The notes beneath the pieces were generated by a model, which worked only from the letters and a program-made list of their open reading frames with translations, did no database searches and was not told the origin of the DNA. 64,000 nt of DNA from Halichondria panicea (taxonomy: Eukaryota > Porifera > Demospongiae > Suberitida > Halichondriidae): contig NC_087392.1 of assembly GCF_963675165.1 (NCBI RefSeq), forward strand, positions 3,431,442 through 3,495,441. The letters run 5' to 3'. This document shows positions 1-11,999 of this stretch, in pieces. Position numbers and translations under genes: made by a program. Within the stretch, counting starts at the first letter, position 1; each line of letters begins with the position of its first letter.

Positions 1-185
1 CTTGGATAGGCCTGCTGCTTGCGCATGCGCAAAATTATTGGATAATATTCCCGTAATGTTTCCCATTAAACTGAATAATTATATCCTGAATAACAAACAT
101 ATACAGACAAAGAATACTCTTGAGCTATAATTCATAGCTAGCTAGCTAGAGACAGAGCTGTATTGGTTACAGCATAGTCGACTTT

Positions 186-215
186 CACCAAGGTTAGTGT
201 CACCAAGGTTAGTGT
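186..215. repeat. Perfect 15-bp tandem duplication
   Basis: The unit CACCAAGGTTAGTGT occurs twice head to tail, without spacer or mismatch. It is listed as a type example of the short duplications that pervade the window. Others of the same kind are at 1325-1358 (17 bp), 4301-4334 (17 bp), 5513-5546 (17 bp), 5549-5582 (17 bp), 35476-35505 (15 bp), 38752-38781 (15 bp) and 44729-44762 (17 bp). Confidence 0.97.
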
Positions 216-395
216 CAGATGGGCGTGGCCTATGCCTTCCCCTCCGTTCAGAGGACATAGTAGGCTAAGGGTAGCATGCTATCACACGGGCAATTCGTAG
301 TGACGTCATTGTTTTACTGAGCAAAATACAATGGTATCCGAATTACCCGAATTACACACTTTCTGGGGTGCATGCGCAAACAGTCGACCTCTCTT

Positions 396-414
396 AGCGG
401 CCTGGAATCGAGGC
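396..414 (+). repeat. 19-bp motif shared with 25602-25620
   Basis: AGCGGCCTGGAATCGAGGC is identical at both sites in the same orientation, and a CTCGTT-containing stretch follows each within about 35 bp. It looks like the core of a dispersed short repeat. I recall similar GGCCTGG-ATCGAGGC motifs from sponge sequence, but that is memory and not a search. Confidence 0.7.
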
Positions 415-1873
415 ATTGATCCACGAGGTGGCTCGTTGTAATTTTGGGTACTTAATTTTTTTTGGGTACTTAATTTAAATCTAGATCTAACATAAATTGG
501 AACGATTACATAATTTTGGGTATTAAAAAAATATTTGGGTACTCAGCTTGCGGGGCCAAATTTAAAAATTCACCATTCAAATAAAAGGCAACATTTTGGC
601 ACTAATCACCCTCCTGAGGAAGGCATGGAAGGCATGGAAGGCATGGAAATCATCTCCAGTAAAGAAATTCCAGTAAAGAAATTCTCAGGCACCTCCATGT
701 CCTCCACCCTCCTCCTCATGCTATTAAAAATATTCTATCTTCATGTACTAAGGTTTGGCACATGGCAAAATGTACTGCGCATGTGCAGATAGGTCCAGTC
801 CAGTAGTCCAGTCCAGCTTAGTTAGATCCCTGGAATCCTGATTACAACATGCCAAGATTCTGCACTCTACGGTCAACTTCAGTAAGTTAAGTAGAGTGTC
901 ATGTGACCACCCCCACTAGAGCAGACCCACGCACGTGATAAACAATGTGTATGAATCTCCACAAAACCAAAGTCATGTTCAACACACACAGGACTATCCA
1001 CAGGTCTATCATTAACTACGCTTCTACATTTTCAACCTCTACTCTAGCACGACAGCGCAGCCACAACTGCACCCAACTACTGACCGTCTTCCGTCAAACA
1101 AAATAACTGTTGAAATTGTTAACTGTTGAAATTGTGAAATTGTGAATGGCCCAAATACCCAACATGCGGAAGCCGAGTTCAATTTCCGGAAAAATTCGAA
1201 TTCGAAGGGACATGAAAAAAATGTGTTGAAGCGGATGTGGTGTGAAGCGGATGTGCTTAAATTTAAGTCATAGGAGTGCATCATAAAAAGTATTATTATT
1301 CTATGCTGCCATGCGGTGCTCCATATATATGGACAAAGACAATATATGGACAAAGACACCCTGGGCGTTTGGCATTTAATGAAGTAAATACGGTACATCT
1401 TTGTTTTTTTCTTCATTTTTGCTATTACTTTTTTGTTCGTTTTCTTTGCGTGGTGGTGTGCAAGTACTTTTAAGTTACACTAGTTTTTAAGTTATCAGGA
1501 TGTAAGTCGTCAGTGAGTACACCACACGGTGTAGGGCGATGTTTCTCAGTTCAGAGTTTTCGTGGTAAACTTGTGTGTGGTAAGCCTCAAACACTCCTCT
1601 CCGGTTGGCAGGTACACTTGCATGGAGTACACGATTACATTGCAATGGCCTAACGTTGCCTGTAACAATTGCCTGTAACAATTGACGATTAGTACAAAGT
1701 ACAAACAAGTTTACCTTGGATCTCCAGGAGCTACTGTTTTGAGCTAAGCGTAGGTTTCACCCACATGACTTCTTGATGAAACAAAAGCTTTCGGATTACC
1801 GATCGGACTGGTATGCTTTTACTATTGCTTGAACTTCAACTTCAATATTTTTCTCTTTTAGCCATTACGTCGC

Positions 1874-2735
1874 TTAACCCTTTCCCGGCTTTGGACGACA
1901 TATGCTACCGACATTTTCAAAATTTCATTGTGCGGGCGCACTGTAGGTACCAGCTCTTTCAGGCTTGCCTTGAGGTACGCTTTGTGCAGTACTGTCGAAA
2001 AAGAAAAGTAAGTGACCGTTTGATGACGACTTCAAGATCTTACCTCAGTGAGCTGCTCGACAGTGAAATGTCGTGAGAATGTCGATGTTGTTAAGTGAGA
2101 TGGGACAGTGACTGGGATCATAGCTAGGTAGGAAGCTACGAAAATAAAGAGCCTCAAGGTAAGAGCCTCAAGGTGTACTACAGACTTTGCTTAGTCTAGT
2201 TAGTATACAGTAGTGGAGCCACCATTAAACTTGTAAACCTGTGTGTAGGCGAAGAAAACGTTAAGTTTTGGCAGATCCCATGTCACCATGAGAACATTGA
2301 GAACACTTATTGAGAACACTTACTTCATGTGGGCAGACCAAAGGAAACACTGTGCCAATATCTGCCATATGGCACAGGTCAAGCATGGCATAGTATGGCT
2401 GAAGTTACCTAAAGCCCATCCTCCACCCAGTAACCGTCCCTTTTATAGTATAACAGTAGATTCAGTGGTAGGTAGAAAACGTTTTTCATGCGTCGTGCAT
2501 TCCACAGCGTAGTAAGTAGTAGAGTGATGTGTACACAAAAAGGTAGGAATGCACAAGGAATGCAACAAATCACAGGTGCTCGAGGCCATGTGGCACTAGT
2601 CACTTCGTGCATAATTGTTTGTAAACAATCACTTGGGGGTGGTCAGTTGCTAGGTAATAATCCCGCTACCTGTAGGAAATAGTTACGAGTGGTTATGGAT
2701 TTTTAAAGAAAAACGTGTATTTAATTTCTTGTTTT
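1874..2735 (+). mobile_element. piggyBac-like non-autonomous element, copy A
   Basis: It opens with TTAACCCTTTCCCGGCTTT, the same terminus as the right end of the element at 27344-28092 read on the other strand. Homology continues inside: the ATTTTCAAAA tract, a GTACCAGC block, TGACCGTTTGATGA, CTTCAAGATCTT, GAGAACATTGAGAACACTTA, and near 2635 GTGGTCAGTTGCTAGGTAA. About 270 bp (roughly 2335-2606) have no counterpart in the other copy and may be an insertion. I cannot find the far TTAA terminus, so the right boundary is approximate. TTAA at the edge is the known piggyBac target site. No protein is encoded. Confidence 0.7.
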
Positions 2736-3299
2736 GGGGTGGCGTATGGGCGTATGGAAACTTGTTCAAAAGAGCAGTTTGATATAGAGCGGCATTTTCA
2801 CATGTTGCTTGACATGCGTCGGCTCGTAGATGCTGGTCGTCTGTCTCGTCTTTGGGCAAACAATTCTTGTCCTAGTAAATCTACTGTTCAATGCTGTTCA
2901 ATGCTGCTTCTTCTTTTAGGGTACGGGCAGCTTCGTTTCATCTTCAGGGTCAGCCTTGGGTACAGTCTTCAATCGTGTTGCTGTAACACTTCCACTGGGA
3001 TGGTTCTTCTCCATCAAATGTCACGGTGCTTGGGACTGGATCCAATAATCAGAGGTTGGGCCGCGGAACAGGAACAGTGGCAGTAGCAGCGAGGTGAAGC
3101 AGCGAGGTGAGCCAGGATACGTAATACGACAATACGTTTGTTGACTACACCAACATATTATATAATTATATATAGCCATAGCGTTCTGAAAAAATTTTTT
3201 TTACCATCAGTAACGATTGCGTAACTAACAATAGATACAAAAAGTGTCTGATGTCTGTGGCTACTGCTGGGCAAAATTGGAGGTGCACACTCAGAGAAG

Positions 3300-3756
3300 A
3301 GAACATTCCTTCCCTGTCGAGGTCAGGGGCCTCATCTTGGCTCACTTCGCTGCTACACAAGGGAGCATTCCATGATGCTCTAGCTCTCTAGGTACAACTG
3401 GCAGCCTATCCGCACCCCGCTATCGTGTGGTTGTGGAGCCAAGTTCTCTGTAGAACACGTCCTCTCCTGGCTTCCCCTCACTAAGGCATAATGAAATCAG
3501 GGATAATCTCCTAAACTGAGCAACGTCAGTATTGAACCAGAGCTATCACTGGCCCAAAGGTGCTACATCTAACTCAGCGACTGGACGTCGCTGCAAAGGG
3601 GAAGACGCTCCCCTCCAATTCTCACTCCAGCCTGCGGGCCAGAGAAATTGAGAATGCCTCATTCACCCCACTCGTTCCCGGAGTTGAAGCGACCGTTTTT
3701 TACAAAGGACTTGCCTCCCTACTTGCAACTACTCCTACCTATCCTGGCAACTGAAC
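3300..3756 (+). pseudogene. 3' end of a non-LTR-type reverse transcriptase ORF (relic)
   Basis: Broken reading frames translate as pieces of the region downstream of a reverse transcriptase: GASSWLTSLLHKGAFHDAL, RYNWQPIRTPLSCGCGAKF, SVEHVLSW, RHNEIRDN, then REIENASFTPLVPG and FYKGLASLLAT. The CGCG-type cysteine pair with SVEHVLS resembles the zinc-ribbon-like tail of LINE-like ORFs that I recall as common in sponge and cnidarian predictions. The pieces lie in different frames, so it is inactive. No RT core or poly-A tail is seen next to it, so it is a truncated copy. Clade not assigned. Confidence 0.6.
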
Positions 3757-3914
3757 TCAACACGAAACAAGTGTGTTGCACTGTGGTTCCTCATACATTT
3801 AAACAGACCACAGACCACAGTCGTCTTGTTGTTGCAAAGATTCTGTATAGTATTATAGTATAGTGTGTTATAGTATAGTGTGTACACGTCTTACACGTCT
3901 TAAGATTCTGTATA

Positions 3915-4036
3915 GTATACTCACTCACTCACTCACTATATTGCAGCACAGCCGTCATATCTATTCGCCAGCAGCCACCTCCTTACTACAGTCAGTCAGT
4001 ACAGTCAGTCAGTCGGTAGGTAGGTAGGTAGGTGGT
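3915..4036. repeat. CACT/CAGT/GTAG tetranucleotide repeats
   Basis: There is a CACT run at about 3917-3938, then CAGT-type repeats and a GTAG run (GGTAGGTAGGTAGGTAGG) to about 4035. This is simple-sequence DNA with no coding signal. Confidence 0.85.
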
Positions 4037-4184
4037 CTAGGTCATCGAGTGTCTGTATATAGAGGTAACATAGTCTGATAATAGTCATAGTCTGTGGTGT
4101 AATGGTGTAGTAATGGTGTAGTAACTTTTGGAGAAGTAGTTTGTGTGTTACTTTTGCGAATACCCATTAGTACATGTAGTGTAC

Positions 4185-4625
4185 GTATGTACACAAAGAA
4201 TGTACACAAAGAAGGCTAATCAAGGCTAATCAATGCTGCTTTCTAGATACAACTACCATGTATAATGTATAGTTACCAGACCTTTCTAGCGATTCTACAA
4301 AACAAGTACTGTAGCCGAACAAGTACTGTAGCCGGTGGTTTTATGGGCCTGATTTTAAATAAATTGAAGTCGGTAAGTAGTAATCACGTATAATACTTAA
4401 TCACGTATAATACGTAAGTTGTATATAGGACGAGTATGCAGCTACACAAGATACTGGGTGTGGCTTATAACCTGAGGCAGCTAAGTGTAAAGGGCAGTGG
4501 TAAGCAGTGGTAAAAATCTGTCAAAAGTTGAAGCGCTTTCAAGTTATGAACAGTTTTCTAAGAACTGATGAATTTTTTAAAAGGCAACGTGACGTCATGG
4601 CGGTTCACAATACACTTACCTATTG
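4185..4625 (+). repeat. Dispersed copy of the piggyBac 3' flank
   Basis: Blocks match the 3' non-coding part of the piggyBac element at 40660-41340 in the same order and orientation. Examples are TACACAAAGAAGGCT, the TCTAGATACAACTA/TCTAGATCCAACTA block, TTGAAGCGCTTTCAAGTTA, and TTTTCTAAGAACT followed by TTTTTAAAA. It is therefore a stray or non-autonomous derivative. I do not find both TTAA termini. Two 17-bp and shorter tandem duplications interrupt it. Confidence 0.65.
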
Positions 4626-6900
4626 ATTCAAACTTTGCCTGAACAACAATAATTATTGGGTGCCCACGTCTCAGTCCATTTTTCCTGAGTTTCGTCACGG
4701 TTCACAATTCGCAAGGCATCAGGATAGTAACGTGAACTATCCTGACTTCATGTATCTGCATACATCGTACAGTATAATATAATTATTAGCGAAGATAGTC
4801 TGAACATCAGTGGACGTGTCGACGCCTACGCATGGCAAAAAAAGTACGGTCCTGACACACTGTCCCACACTCTGCAGGAGGCCAGGTGATCGTTTACTTT
4901 TACTTTTACGTTTGCTTTACTTTTACGTTTGCGTTCGCGCACAACATAATTATACTAAATTATCATTTCGATATTTAACGAAGTCGACATAGCAAGCCCA
5001 TAGCAAGGCCTAAAATTAGTAGGAAGAGCCTTTTTTTAGCCTTTTTTCTAGGTAATTCACTTAGACATAATCGGCTTGAAGAAGTTGAAAGGTTCACCGT
5101 CATCCCACAGCAAACGCTTTCATTTCGTTCTTTCAAAAACAACAACAATAAATATGAAAGCCGTACTACCGTGTTTGCTTTAATATTTCCTATATATAAT
5201 GTCACATTTGGATGGTTGTCAATGATGATGGTTCTCTACTGACACGCCATGTGCCAATCCTTGGTGGAAACATCAGAAACACAGGTCAGAAACACAGGAT
5301 ACAAGGATACAACTTGCATAATCTTCCCAAATTCCTGAGAAATTCTTGCGGTTGGTTTAATAACTAGGCACGAGACTGTCACTCAAGAAATTCAGACGCA
5401 TGCACGTGCAAGCTCACATGCATGCAGCGCTCTCTATTTGGAATGCTCTATTTGGAATGCTTTTATATTATGGAGTTTGCTTGCACTGTCTGTCTGTCTG
5501 TCACAGATTCTCAACGTAAGTCATATTGTAACGTAAGTCATATTGTTGTTGCAGTTCACTCTGAATTGCAGTTCACTCTGAAGACATTTCCTAACACTTT
5601 ATAACAAAGGAGATTGGCAGTATTGAAAGAGTTATATCAAATGAAGAGAATGTTTCGTTTCGCTGGTCGTGAACTGTTGTAGATGGGATGCTAACTGTTA
5701 TGAACACACTTTGTCAGGCTCTGACACCAACTAAGCAGGCCCATGAAACAAGCTCAGCTACGCAGTATGTACCTCAAACAGTTGGGTGAATTGAACAGTT
5801 GGTGAGATCTGGAATTGTTAGTTTACTTCGGCAATTAAATAGCGGGTGATGACTTCATGAAACTACATGTAATAAATTATTCTTTTAAAAGCCTCTACCA
5901 TAACACATTAATTAATATGTACAGTATTATGTGCTGGCGTATAGTGTATTCCACACACACACGCAAAGCACGCAAGCTATAATAATACCTATATTATACC
6001 TTGTTACATGTAGCTGCGTTTTTACATGTAGCTGCACAAGGCAGTCATGCGAAGAAGCCGAAGAAGCCAAAGACCGACATGCACACATGTCAAGGCACAT
6101 AGTGACAGCAGGCTGCAAGGAAATTGCACGTACACAGAGCGTAGAACATACCACTATAGCGACTAAATACAGGAATATCCAATGTCAACCTTTCGCTTTA
6201 AACGTTGCATATAAAATACACGTTTTAATCGTAAAAAACCGTTCATGAGATGAGAGCTAGCTTAGGCCTGGGGCTAGGGGAAAAGACTGCAGTTCTAGCC
6301 TCCTTGTGGTGAACCATGTATCTGAACCATGTATCCTACTATCTATGGCACAAGTAAGACAAAATTATATATATTATGTCAGTACACAGGTATGGCTCAT
6401 GTCAGCTTAACAATACAGTACTGCTGATAAAGGGATCAATTTCCGCCTGAGAATTATCGCTACGCTCTATAGTGACCTACGTCTGTGTCCATTTCCGTTC
6501 CGTGGGTACCTAGTATCATAATTAGAATGCATGAATGCACCGTATGTTTTTAAGATTCTCACTTGGTACTGTGGTAGCCCCACCCATTGTTACGAGTACC
6601 TTCGAGATACACACGACTGTGGTGCTTACTGCCACAGTTTTTGTAGTTCTCCTCCCGTAGTTCTCACTGCCTGAAACATGACTCCTCATAATTATATTCA
6701 TTGAATAATTATATTCATTGACAATGGGTTTACCAGTACCTTACACTTTCTGCATTCACTCAAAATTCAACATATCCTGCTCAATCAATCTCTGTGTGTC
6801 AAGTATATAATTATTATACTACCTGGCCAAGTAGTGTCAGTGTCAGTGTCAGTCTTACCTGACACACAGTATAAGTACATTGAATCGAGCATTAAAATTG
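4626..6900. other. No gene supported
   Basis: The ORFs here are short and lack family resemblance. I see AT-rich sequence, tandem 17-bp duplications at 5513-5546, 5549-5582 and about 6688-6721, and no RNA gene. Confidence 0.6.
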
Positions 6901-6902
6901 AT

Positions 6903-7145
6903 GTCATTCCATATCAATTTAACGAAATTTAAAACGTGACGTCTTCAGAATTTGAAACTTGGTGTGTGTATGAGGAATGGTATAATAACATCTCAGAAAA
7001 AATTTTGGGTTTGTACATAGTATGGTTTCCGAGTTAGAGTTAATTAAAAAATTAAAAAATTCGCCTACTGTGTAACTTTCGTATAGTATCTTGTTGCCTA
7101 AGAAATTGATCATTTGACATGTTGTATGGCTTCAATAAAGTTACT
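6903..7145 (+). repeat. Dispersed repeat, copy 1 (second copy at 43863-44065)
   Basis: It starts CATTCCATATCAATT, then AACGAAATTTAAAACGTGAC, AAATTTTTGGGTTTGTA, AAAAAATTCGC, and ends CATGTTGTATGGCTTCA with an AATAAAGTT-like tail. The same blocks recur in order at 43863-44065. There is no ORF. It is probably a non-autonomous element whose termini I cannot define. Confidence 0.75.
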
Positions 7146-9300
7146 TTGAACCATACCACTTGTAGTCTTTCAAGTTTGGTTCTGGGATTGAAATGGGTAT
7201 GTTGTGGGGGATGTATAGGAATCAAACCTCTCCTGTGTAACGTGTTCAGACATGTACTGCGAGTTTGCACTTCGATTTGGGACGCTAAGGGACGCTGGAA
7301 GACTCAAAACGACCCTTTCTTTCGTAGACACCTCAGTAATCTCTAAAATGGGTGGATGTGACTGTGAGGTTCCTACTTGTTTTGGGTCAAAGAAACCTCG
7401 GTAACTTTAAAAACTGATTGGTTTCATCAAGCAACCATCACATGTTAGCAACCATCACATGTTAGCCTTGAATGCGACTTCTGGTAATATTGGGTCGATA
7501 AGGGTCTTGGTCCCTTTTAGACCCTTTTCCTACTGTTTAATGCAGGGTGGGTACATACATAGTTAAGGGTAACTTTAGAAGGGACACTTTCTACAATACA
7601 ATGGCGGCACATTTATATAGGGTCAGGGTTTCTAATTGTTCTTGTTCTTAATAGGAAGACACTTTGTCTTGAATCTTTTTCTTTGTTTTTTCCATGGGGT
7701 GGTCCAGGAGAAACTGTTTGCACAGCCAAAGACCTGGCGTTGTGTTGGAGCGTATGAGCGATAATTTCGCTCTCTTCTACAGTGAAGTGCCTACTGGGTT
7801 CAGGGGTGGCTGTTAGGGTTATGGCAGCAGAGCCTGTTTCCGCGGTTATTATGTTACAACAATGATAGTGTAACAATGATAGTCAGTCGACAAACCTCAG
7901 CCTCCACACAATCACACCCTGTGGAATCGAACGTAATTGACGCTGTAACAGAGACAAACCTGAACCGTTCGCCAACTCATGTCGTCGTTGATTGTTGACA
8001 ACCTGTCCCGCACCTCCATCTTTACACCTTCTAGGTGACACACCTTCTGACACACCTTCTTCATAGCCTTTAGAGTATACGTAATTTAACAATAAACACC
8101 CTATAATATCCTAGCACAAATATCCTAGCACATTCCCTAACCTCGTTCTTGTAGTCCGCCATTACAGGTCTGTGGTGGACATCCAATAATCCCTTTCCTT
8201 ATTTATACATGTCCTAATTTATACATGTCCTAACACAACTATAATTCCCTAACTCACCTCATATAGGAAGGAACCAAGTCTTCTCTTATTTAATTAACAA
8301 ATATTCTCGTAATTCTAATTAGAGCACGTCATGTTGCAATTGTTGGTCAAGAGACAAGATTTGTGAGTTTGAGGTAGCTAATTGTTTATAAGGTGAGTTT
8401 AGGGACTTATGGTTAGGGTTAGTAGGCAGCTCTCTGTACTAGTCTTCCAGCAAGAGCCAGACTATGAGGCTATGTATCACAAGGTTAGGGAATGTATTGG
8501 GTTTCAAGGTTGAAGAATGTCCACCTGGAAGCCGTGACGCACATGCAACAGCAAATAGAGAGGCTGTCTGAAATCCATGGGTCCAGGACCTACAAGTTGA
8601 TTGGCCAGTATCAAGTGTAATCAGGTCACTCATTTCACAATACTGCCTCGACCCGACCCAGCAACTAATGGATGGCACTGAGCACATAGAGTAAATGAGC
8701 ACATAGAGTAAAGAGATGTGACACCGCCATCTCAACACCGCCATCTCAACAGTCAGACTGGAGCCCTCGTTGTTCTCATTCAACCGTCACGTGAGGGATC
8801 CCCTCATGTACCACATTCCTGAGGTACCACAGATTGAACTGAGTTCACACTCTTCCAATCCTGAGGAGTCCCAGCTTAGAAAAAACAGGAAGTGGGGAAG
8901 TGGTTGAAGACTCGGAAGGCGAAGGACCCGCCACCTGAGGTCAGTCTCACACACACACATATACGCAATGTGTTGAACGTACCGTGGGTACCTGGGGGAG
9001 CGAAACGTACTGAGGTTAGACACGCGTAATTGTTAGTTTGTGCACAGCAAAGCTGGACACTTTCGAGTCTGCTCTCAAGTACTTGCGAGCGAACGAGGTG
9101 GATGATTCTGTCTACCAGAACGGACCATGAACCAACATGGCAGACATCACAATCATTATGCTATGTAATTATCACAATCAGGAAACGTACCACCAGTGAC
9201 GGGGTGGAAATGAAGGACGTCGTGGCCAGAGCACGACTGCAACCTCGTCTCAGCCTGTGCACCACCTTCGCTACAGGTGAGTACTTTTCCTCACCTTAAC
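7146..9300. other. No confident gene; possible upstream exons of the 9.3-kb gene
   Basis: Short ORFs at 7613-7876 (minus) and 8439-8783 (minus) show no motif. A plus-strand stretch around 9060-9290 could hold decayed exons of the recombinase-like gene that follows, since one candidate ends at a GTGAG donor near 9277, but I cannot tie it to a family. Tandem duplications are frequent here (7440-7475, 8207-8240, 8684-8720). Confidence 0.45.
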
Positions 9301-9308
9301 CCCTACAG

Positions 9309-10112
9309 ATCGTGGCCGCGAACATGACCATGGCCGAGTGGGATAACAAGAGTGAGGCAGTACTGATGGGGTGTTGTTGACAGTGGTGATGGTCAAGGAG
9401 CACAAGACGTCTGTGGCAGGGTGCTGCAAGTGTGTCCTTACCACTGTCGACGTGGACAGGGTGAACTTGTACATCCGGTCAATTCGCCCACAACAGATCG
9501 AAGACCACGACCATCCGTTCGTTCTGGCCCTAGTCGGCGGACAGAAGTACGACAGGTTCACCCAGAGAGCTAAGTGCGTCTTCAAGAAGTTTGGGTTGAA
9601 GAGTATTACGCCGACTAGGGCCAGAAAAGTGGCAGCCACAACTGCTGCTACCAGCAGAGGACAGTGCCTTGGCAGCGAGGCACCTGGCACACTCCACTCA
9701 GACGGACTCAAACTATTACCAAACGATCTCAAACCCACAGTTCTCCGTCAAGGCGTACACTGCCCTCACGAGGTCGACGCAACGGTCCGAGGAGGAGTCT
9801 TGAGCCGCTGAATCTGCGAAGAAGAAGGCAAAGAGGCCACCACCACCACCACTATCACCACCACAGACCTCTGATTCAGCTGAGCATTTCGTGGCTCCAA
9901 AAACAAAGAAGACAAAGACAAAGACAACACCTACTGTAACACCTACCCTAACACGACGAAAGTACACTGACGAGACAATTTCTCTCTACTTCGACAGCTC
10001 AAACTCGACGCCAAGCCTGCTGACATGTGGACAGTTTTTAATGGACCACAACCTAAATAGAAGTAAAAAAAACATACAAGACAAAGTAAAGAACATAATT
10101 AAGTACCAACAT
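9309..10112 (+). pseudogene. C-terminal part of a tyrosine-recombinase-like TE protein
   Basis: After an acceptor CCTACAG the first frame gives IVAANMTMAEWDNKSEAVLM, and after a small frameshift VVMVKEHKTSVAG, RVNLYIRSIRPQ, PFVLALVGGQKYDRFTQRA, and ITPTRARKVAATT. The KEHKT motif followed by an R-rich segment about 70 residues later resembles the HKT...R pattern of Crypton-type and other tyrosine recombinases abundant in sponges. I do not see a convincing final HxLR/Y box. The downstream part is Ser/Lys/Pro-rich. The matching N-terminal half of such a protein may be the type of gene at 18012. Family call is from memory; the break before VVMV makes it a probable pseudogene. Confidence 0.45.
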
Positions 10113-10159
10113 AATTAAGTACAAGCTGTAGCTTATAGTACTTAGGTTCTGGCAGCTTA

Positions 10160-10340
10160 TGTGCTGTAGTCATTTAACTCCGTTTTCTTTTTTTGTCCTT
10201 GTCTTTGTTGTCTATTGTTTTATGTTGCACTGTGCACTGTTCTTGTTCTCAGCACTGTCTATTGTTTTATGTTGCACTGTTTTGTTTTTTGTCCTTGTAC
10301 TTGTTTTTATATTGCACTGTTTTGTTGGGTTCTGGCAGCT
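10160..10340 (+). repeat. T-rich imperfect tandem repeat
   Basis: The units TGTCTATTGTTTTATGTTGCA and TTTTGTCCTTG recur with TTGCACTGT about every 50-60 bp. It is translatable in two frames only because it is T-rich and stop-poor. I do not regard the ORFs as genes. Confidence 0.7.
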
Positions 10341-10429
10341 GTAGTCATTCATCTACTTGGGTTCTGTGTCATCATTATAACACTTGTTTAGTTTGACAAA
10401 TGATTGAAACAATTCAGAAATGTGACGGG

Positions 10430-10790
10430 ACACTTTTTCTCGAGGGTCGGGGAAACTTTAAATTTTGGGACGTAACTATTTTTATTTTTTTGAGGGATGG
10501 GCCAATTTTCCCCACATCCCTAAAGGGTCGGAGAAACTTTTCACGGGAAAATTTTGGGACGGAAAATTAGTTTGGTGACAGGCGCCAGTGATGGGTTTTT
10601 GTCGGCAAAAGGGACCTCTGACCCTTTTTTCGGTCGCTGGTAAATGGTCGGCAGGGTCCAGAAAGGGACGGGACGGGGTGGGGTCACATTTGGTCGCGTT
10701 TGGACCCAAAATGGTCGTTTTTGACCCGAAATGGTCGCCATTTAGGGACGAAACCCTGGCCCTAACCCTAACCCTAACCCTCACTTATAC
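10430..10790. repeat. GGGAC/GGTCG-rich tract ending in telomere-like repeats
   Basis: Many variants of GGGAC, GGTCG and AAATGGTCG occur, with complementary TCCC/GACC counterparts, so the tract can fold on itself. It ends with CCCTAA units at 10760-10781 (just over three and a half units), the complement of the vertebrate-type and sponge-type telomere repeat TTAGGG. Overlapping ORFs on both strands are composition artefacts. Confidence 0.75.
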
Positions 10791-11187
10791 CAAGAGGATG
10801 CTAGTGGGGAAAGTTGACAAAATCATGATCACCACCATCAACCATCAACATCATGCAACATCATGTATGCTACAATAACTCACCCTTACAAGTCGTTCCC
10901 TTTTTCTCCTAGTACACAATGTACGATAGTACGTGTAATATGCAGCTGAATAAGGTGCTAAAAAGAATTTAAGAGCTGTAACTTACACCGAATGAGGCCA
11001 CTTTGAAAGGCGGGGTTGGAACCTTGAACTTCCGTTTTCAGTATCCTTGAAGGATACATTATTAGTATTATTTTAATACCTGATCAATAAACACAACTTA
11101 CCCCTATTCAGTGTTGAAAGCTACATTCTTCGCACTTCAGACTGTACAAACAACTAGGTTTAATTACAAAATATTGTATGAAACAAA

Positions 11188-11575
11188 ACTCACCCGAACA
11201 AGTAGAGGAACCTTTGGCTTCTTGGTTGATTCCCCGCTGCCTGATGATTTCTCAATAGAATTGAGAACGGATTCTTGGTGATCAAGACGCTTCACAACTT
11301 TTGAGAGTGTGTTGGTGATATTGGCAAGAGCTTGTAGAAGAGGTTGATCATCTGCTAGCGCAGGTCACGAGAAGGGGTAGGCTCTGTAGGTCTGGTTAAA
11401 GCGCTACCATCAGGGGATTGTAGCTCAGCCTCTGATAAAATCAGCTGATCATCTGATTCAATATGACTCACAAAGTCGCTCTCCGGTTCCCCATCACTTT
11501 GGCTTTCTTCATAGTCACTATTAATCTCATTAAAAACAGCCATACCACGTGCAAAATAGTCGCATGGCAAAAAAT
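11188..11575 (-). pseudogene. Acidic, coiled-coil N-terminal exon of a TE-type protein
   Basis: Read on the minus strand, an acidic segment (NEINSDYEESQSDGEPESD) runs into a second frame with LQALANITNTLSKVVKRLD and ESVLNSIEKSSGSG, ending in KPKVPLLVR at a GTGAGT donor near 11192. The second part has heptad-like spacing of L, I and V, suggesting a short coiled coil. A frameshift near 11355 separates the two. I have seen comparable Lys/Glu coiled-coil N-termini ahead of sponge transposon proteins, but no catalytic domain is visible next to it. Confidence 0.35.
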
Positions 11576-11999
11576 GCTGTAGGTCAGAGGTTCTGACACC
11601 AATCTACTCGGTGCTCGTAACATGTCAAGAAAGAGTCCGAGCTGCAAGGGGAAACAGGCTGAGAGTATTCCAGAGCAAGTCAACGAGACCACAGTATGGG
11701 GCCACTGTGGAGAATTAGTTACCCTCAAAACGTTTAGAACACACAAAAAGATTATACTATATAATAATTACTGATACACTGACGAACCTTCCTATCATAT
11801 TCTGTCAGGCCAAGAATACCTACTGATTCTGATAGCTCCCCTGACACAGAAGTCATCATTAAGAACCGAGTAGAAGAGGAACTTACTTTTTCGCCCTCCA
11901 GTGAGTTTAAATCCTAGATAAAGATAAATACCCGATCCAGTTGTGGAACTGATACATCAGCATCCAGTTGTGGACAGAAGATAATTGTGAAGAGGAGTG

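Larger units (their letters stand above)
1..1873. other. No gene supported; scattered short duplications
   Basis: I see no conserved protein on either strand. The ORFs at 535-792 and 1039-1416 have low-complexity or non-protein-like composition and no recognisable motif. The stretch holds short tandem duplications (for example 186-215, 1325-1358 and 1656-1681), AT-rich runs, and the shared 19-bp motif at 396-414. Confidence 0.6.

Noticed and set aside
2715-3086. 123-residue ORF on the plus strand
   Set aside because: Composition (Leu/Cys-rich, no conserved block) and a duplication inside it suggest chance; no family resemblance on either strand.
7613-7876. 87-residue minus-strand ORF
   Set aside because: No motif, no splice context, no second copy; left uncalled.
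9664-9967. His-rich and Phe/Val-rich overlapping ORFs
   Set aside because: CAC-repeat and its antisense; they overlap the better supported frame of the recombinase-like fragment.
10482-10784. 100-residue minus ORF with RVRVRARVS start and overlapping plus ORF
   Set aside because: Arises from the GGTCG/CCCTAA-rich tract; both strands are open because of base composition.
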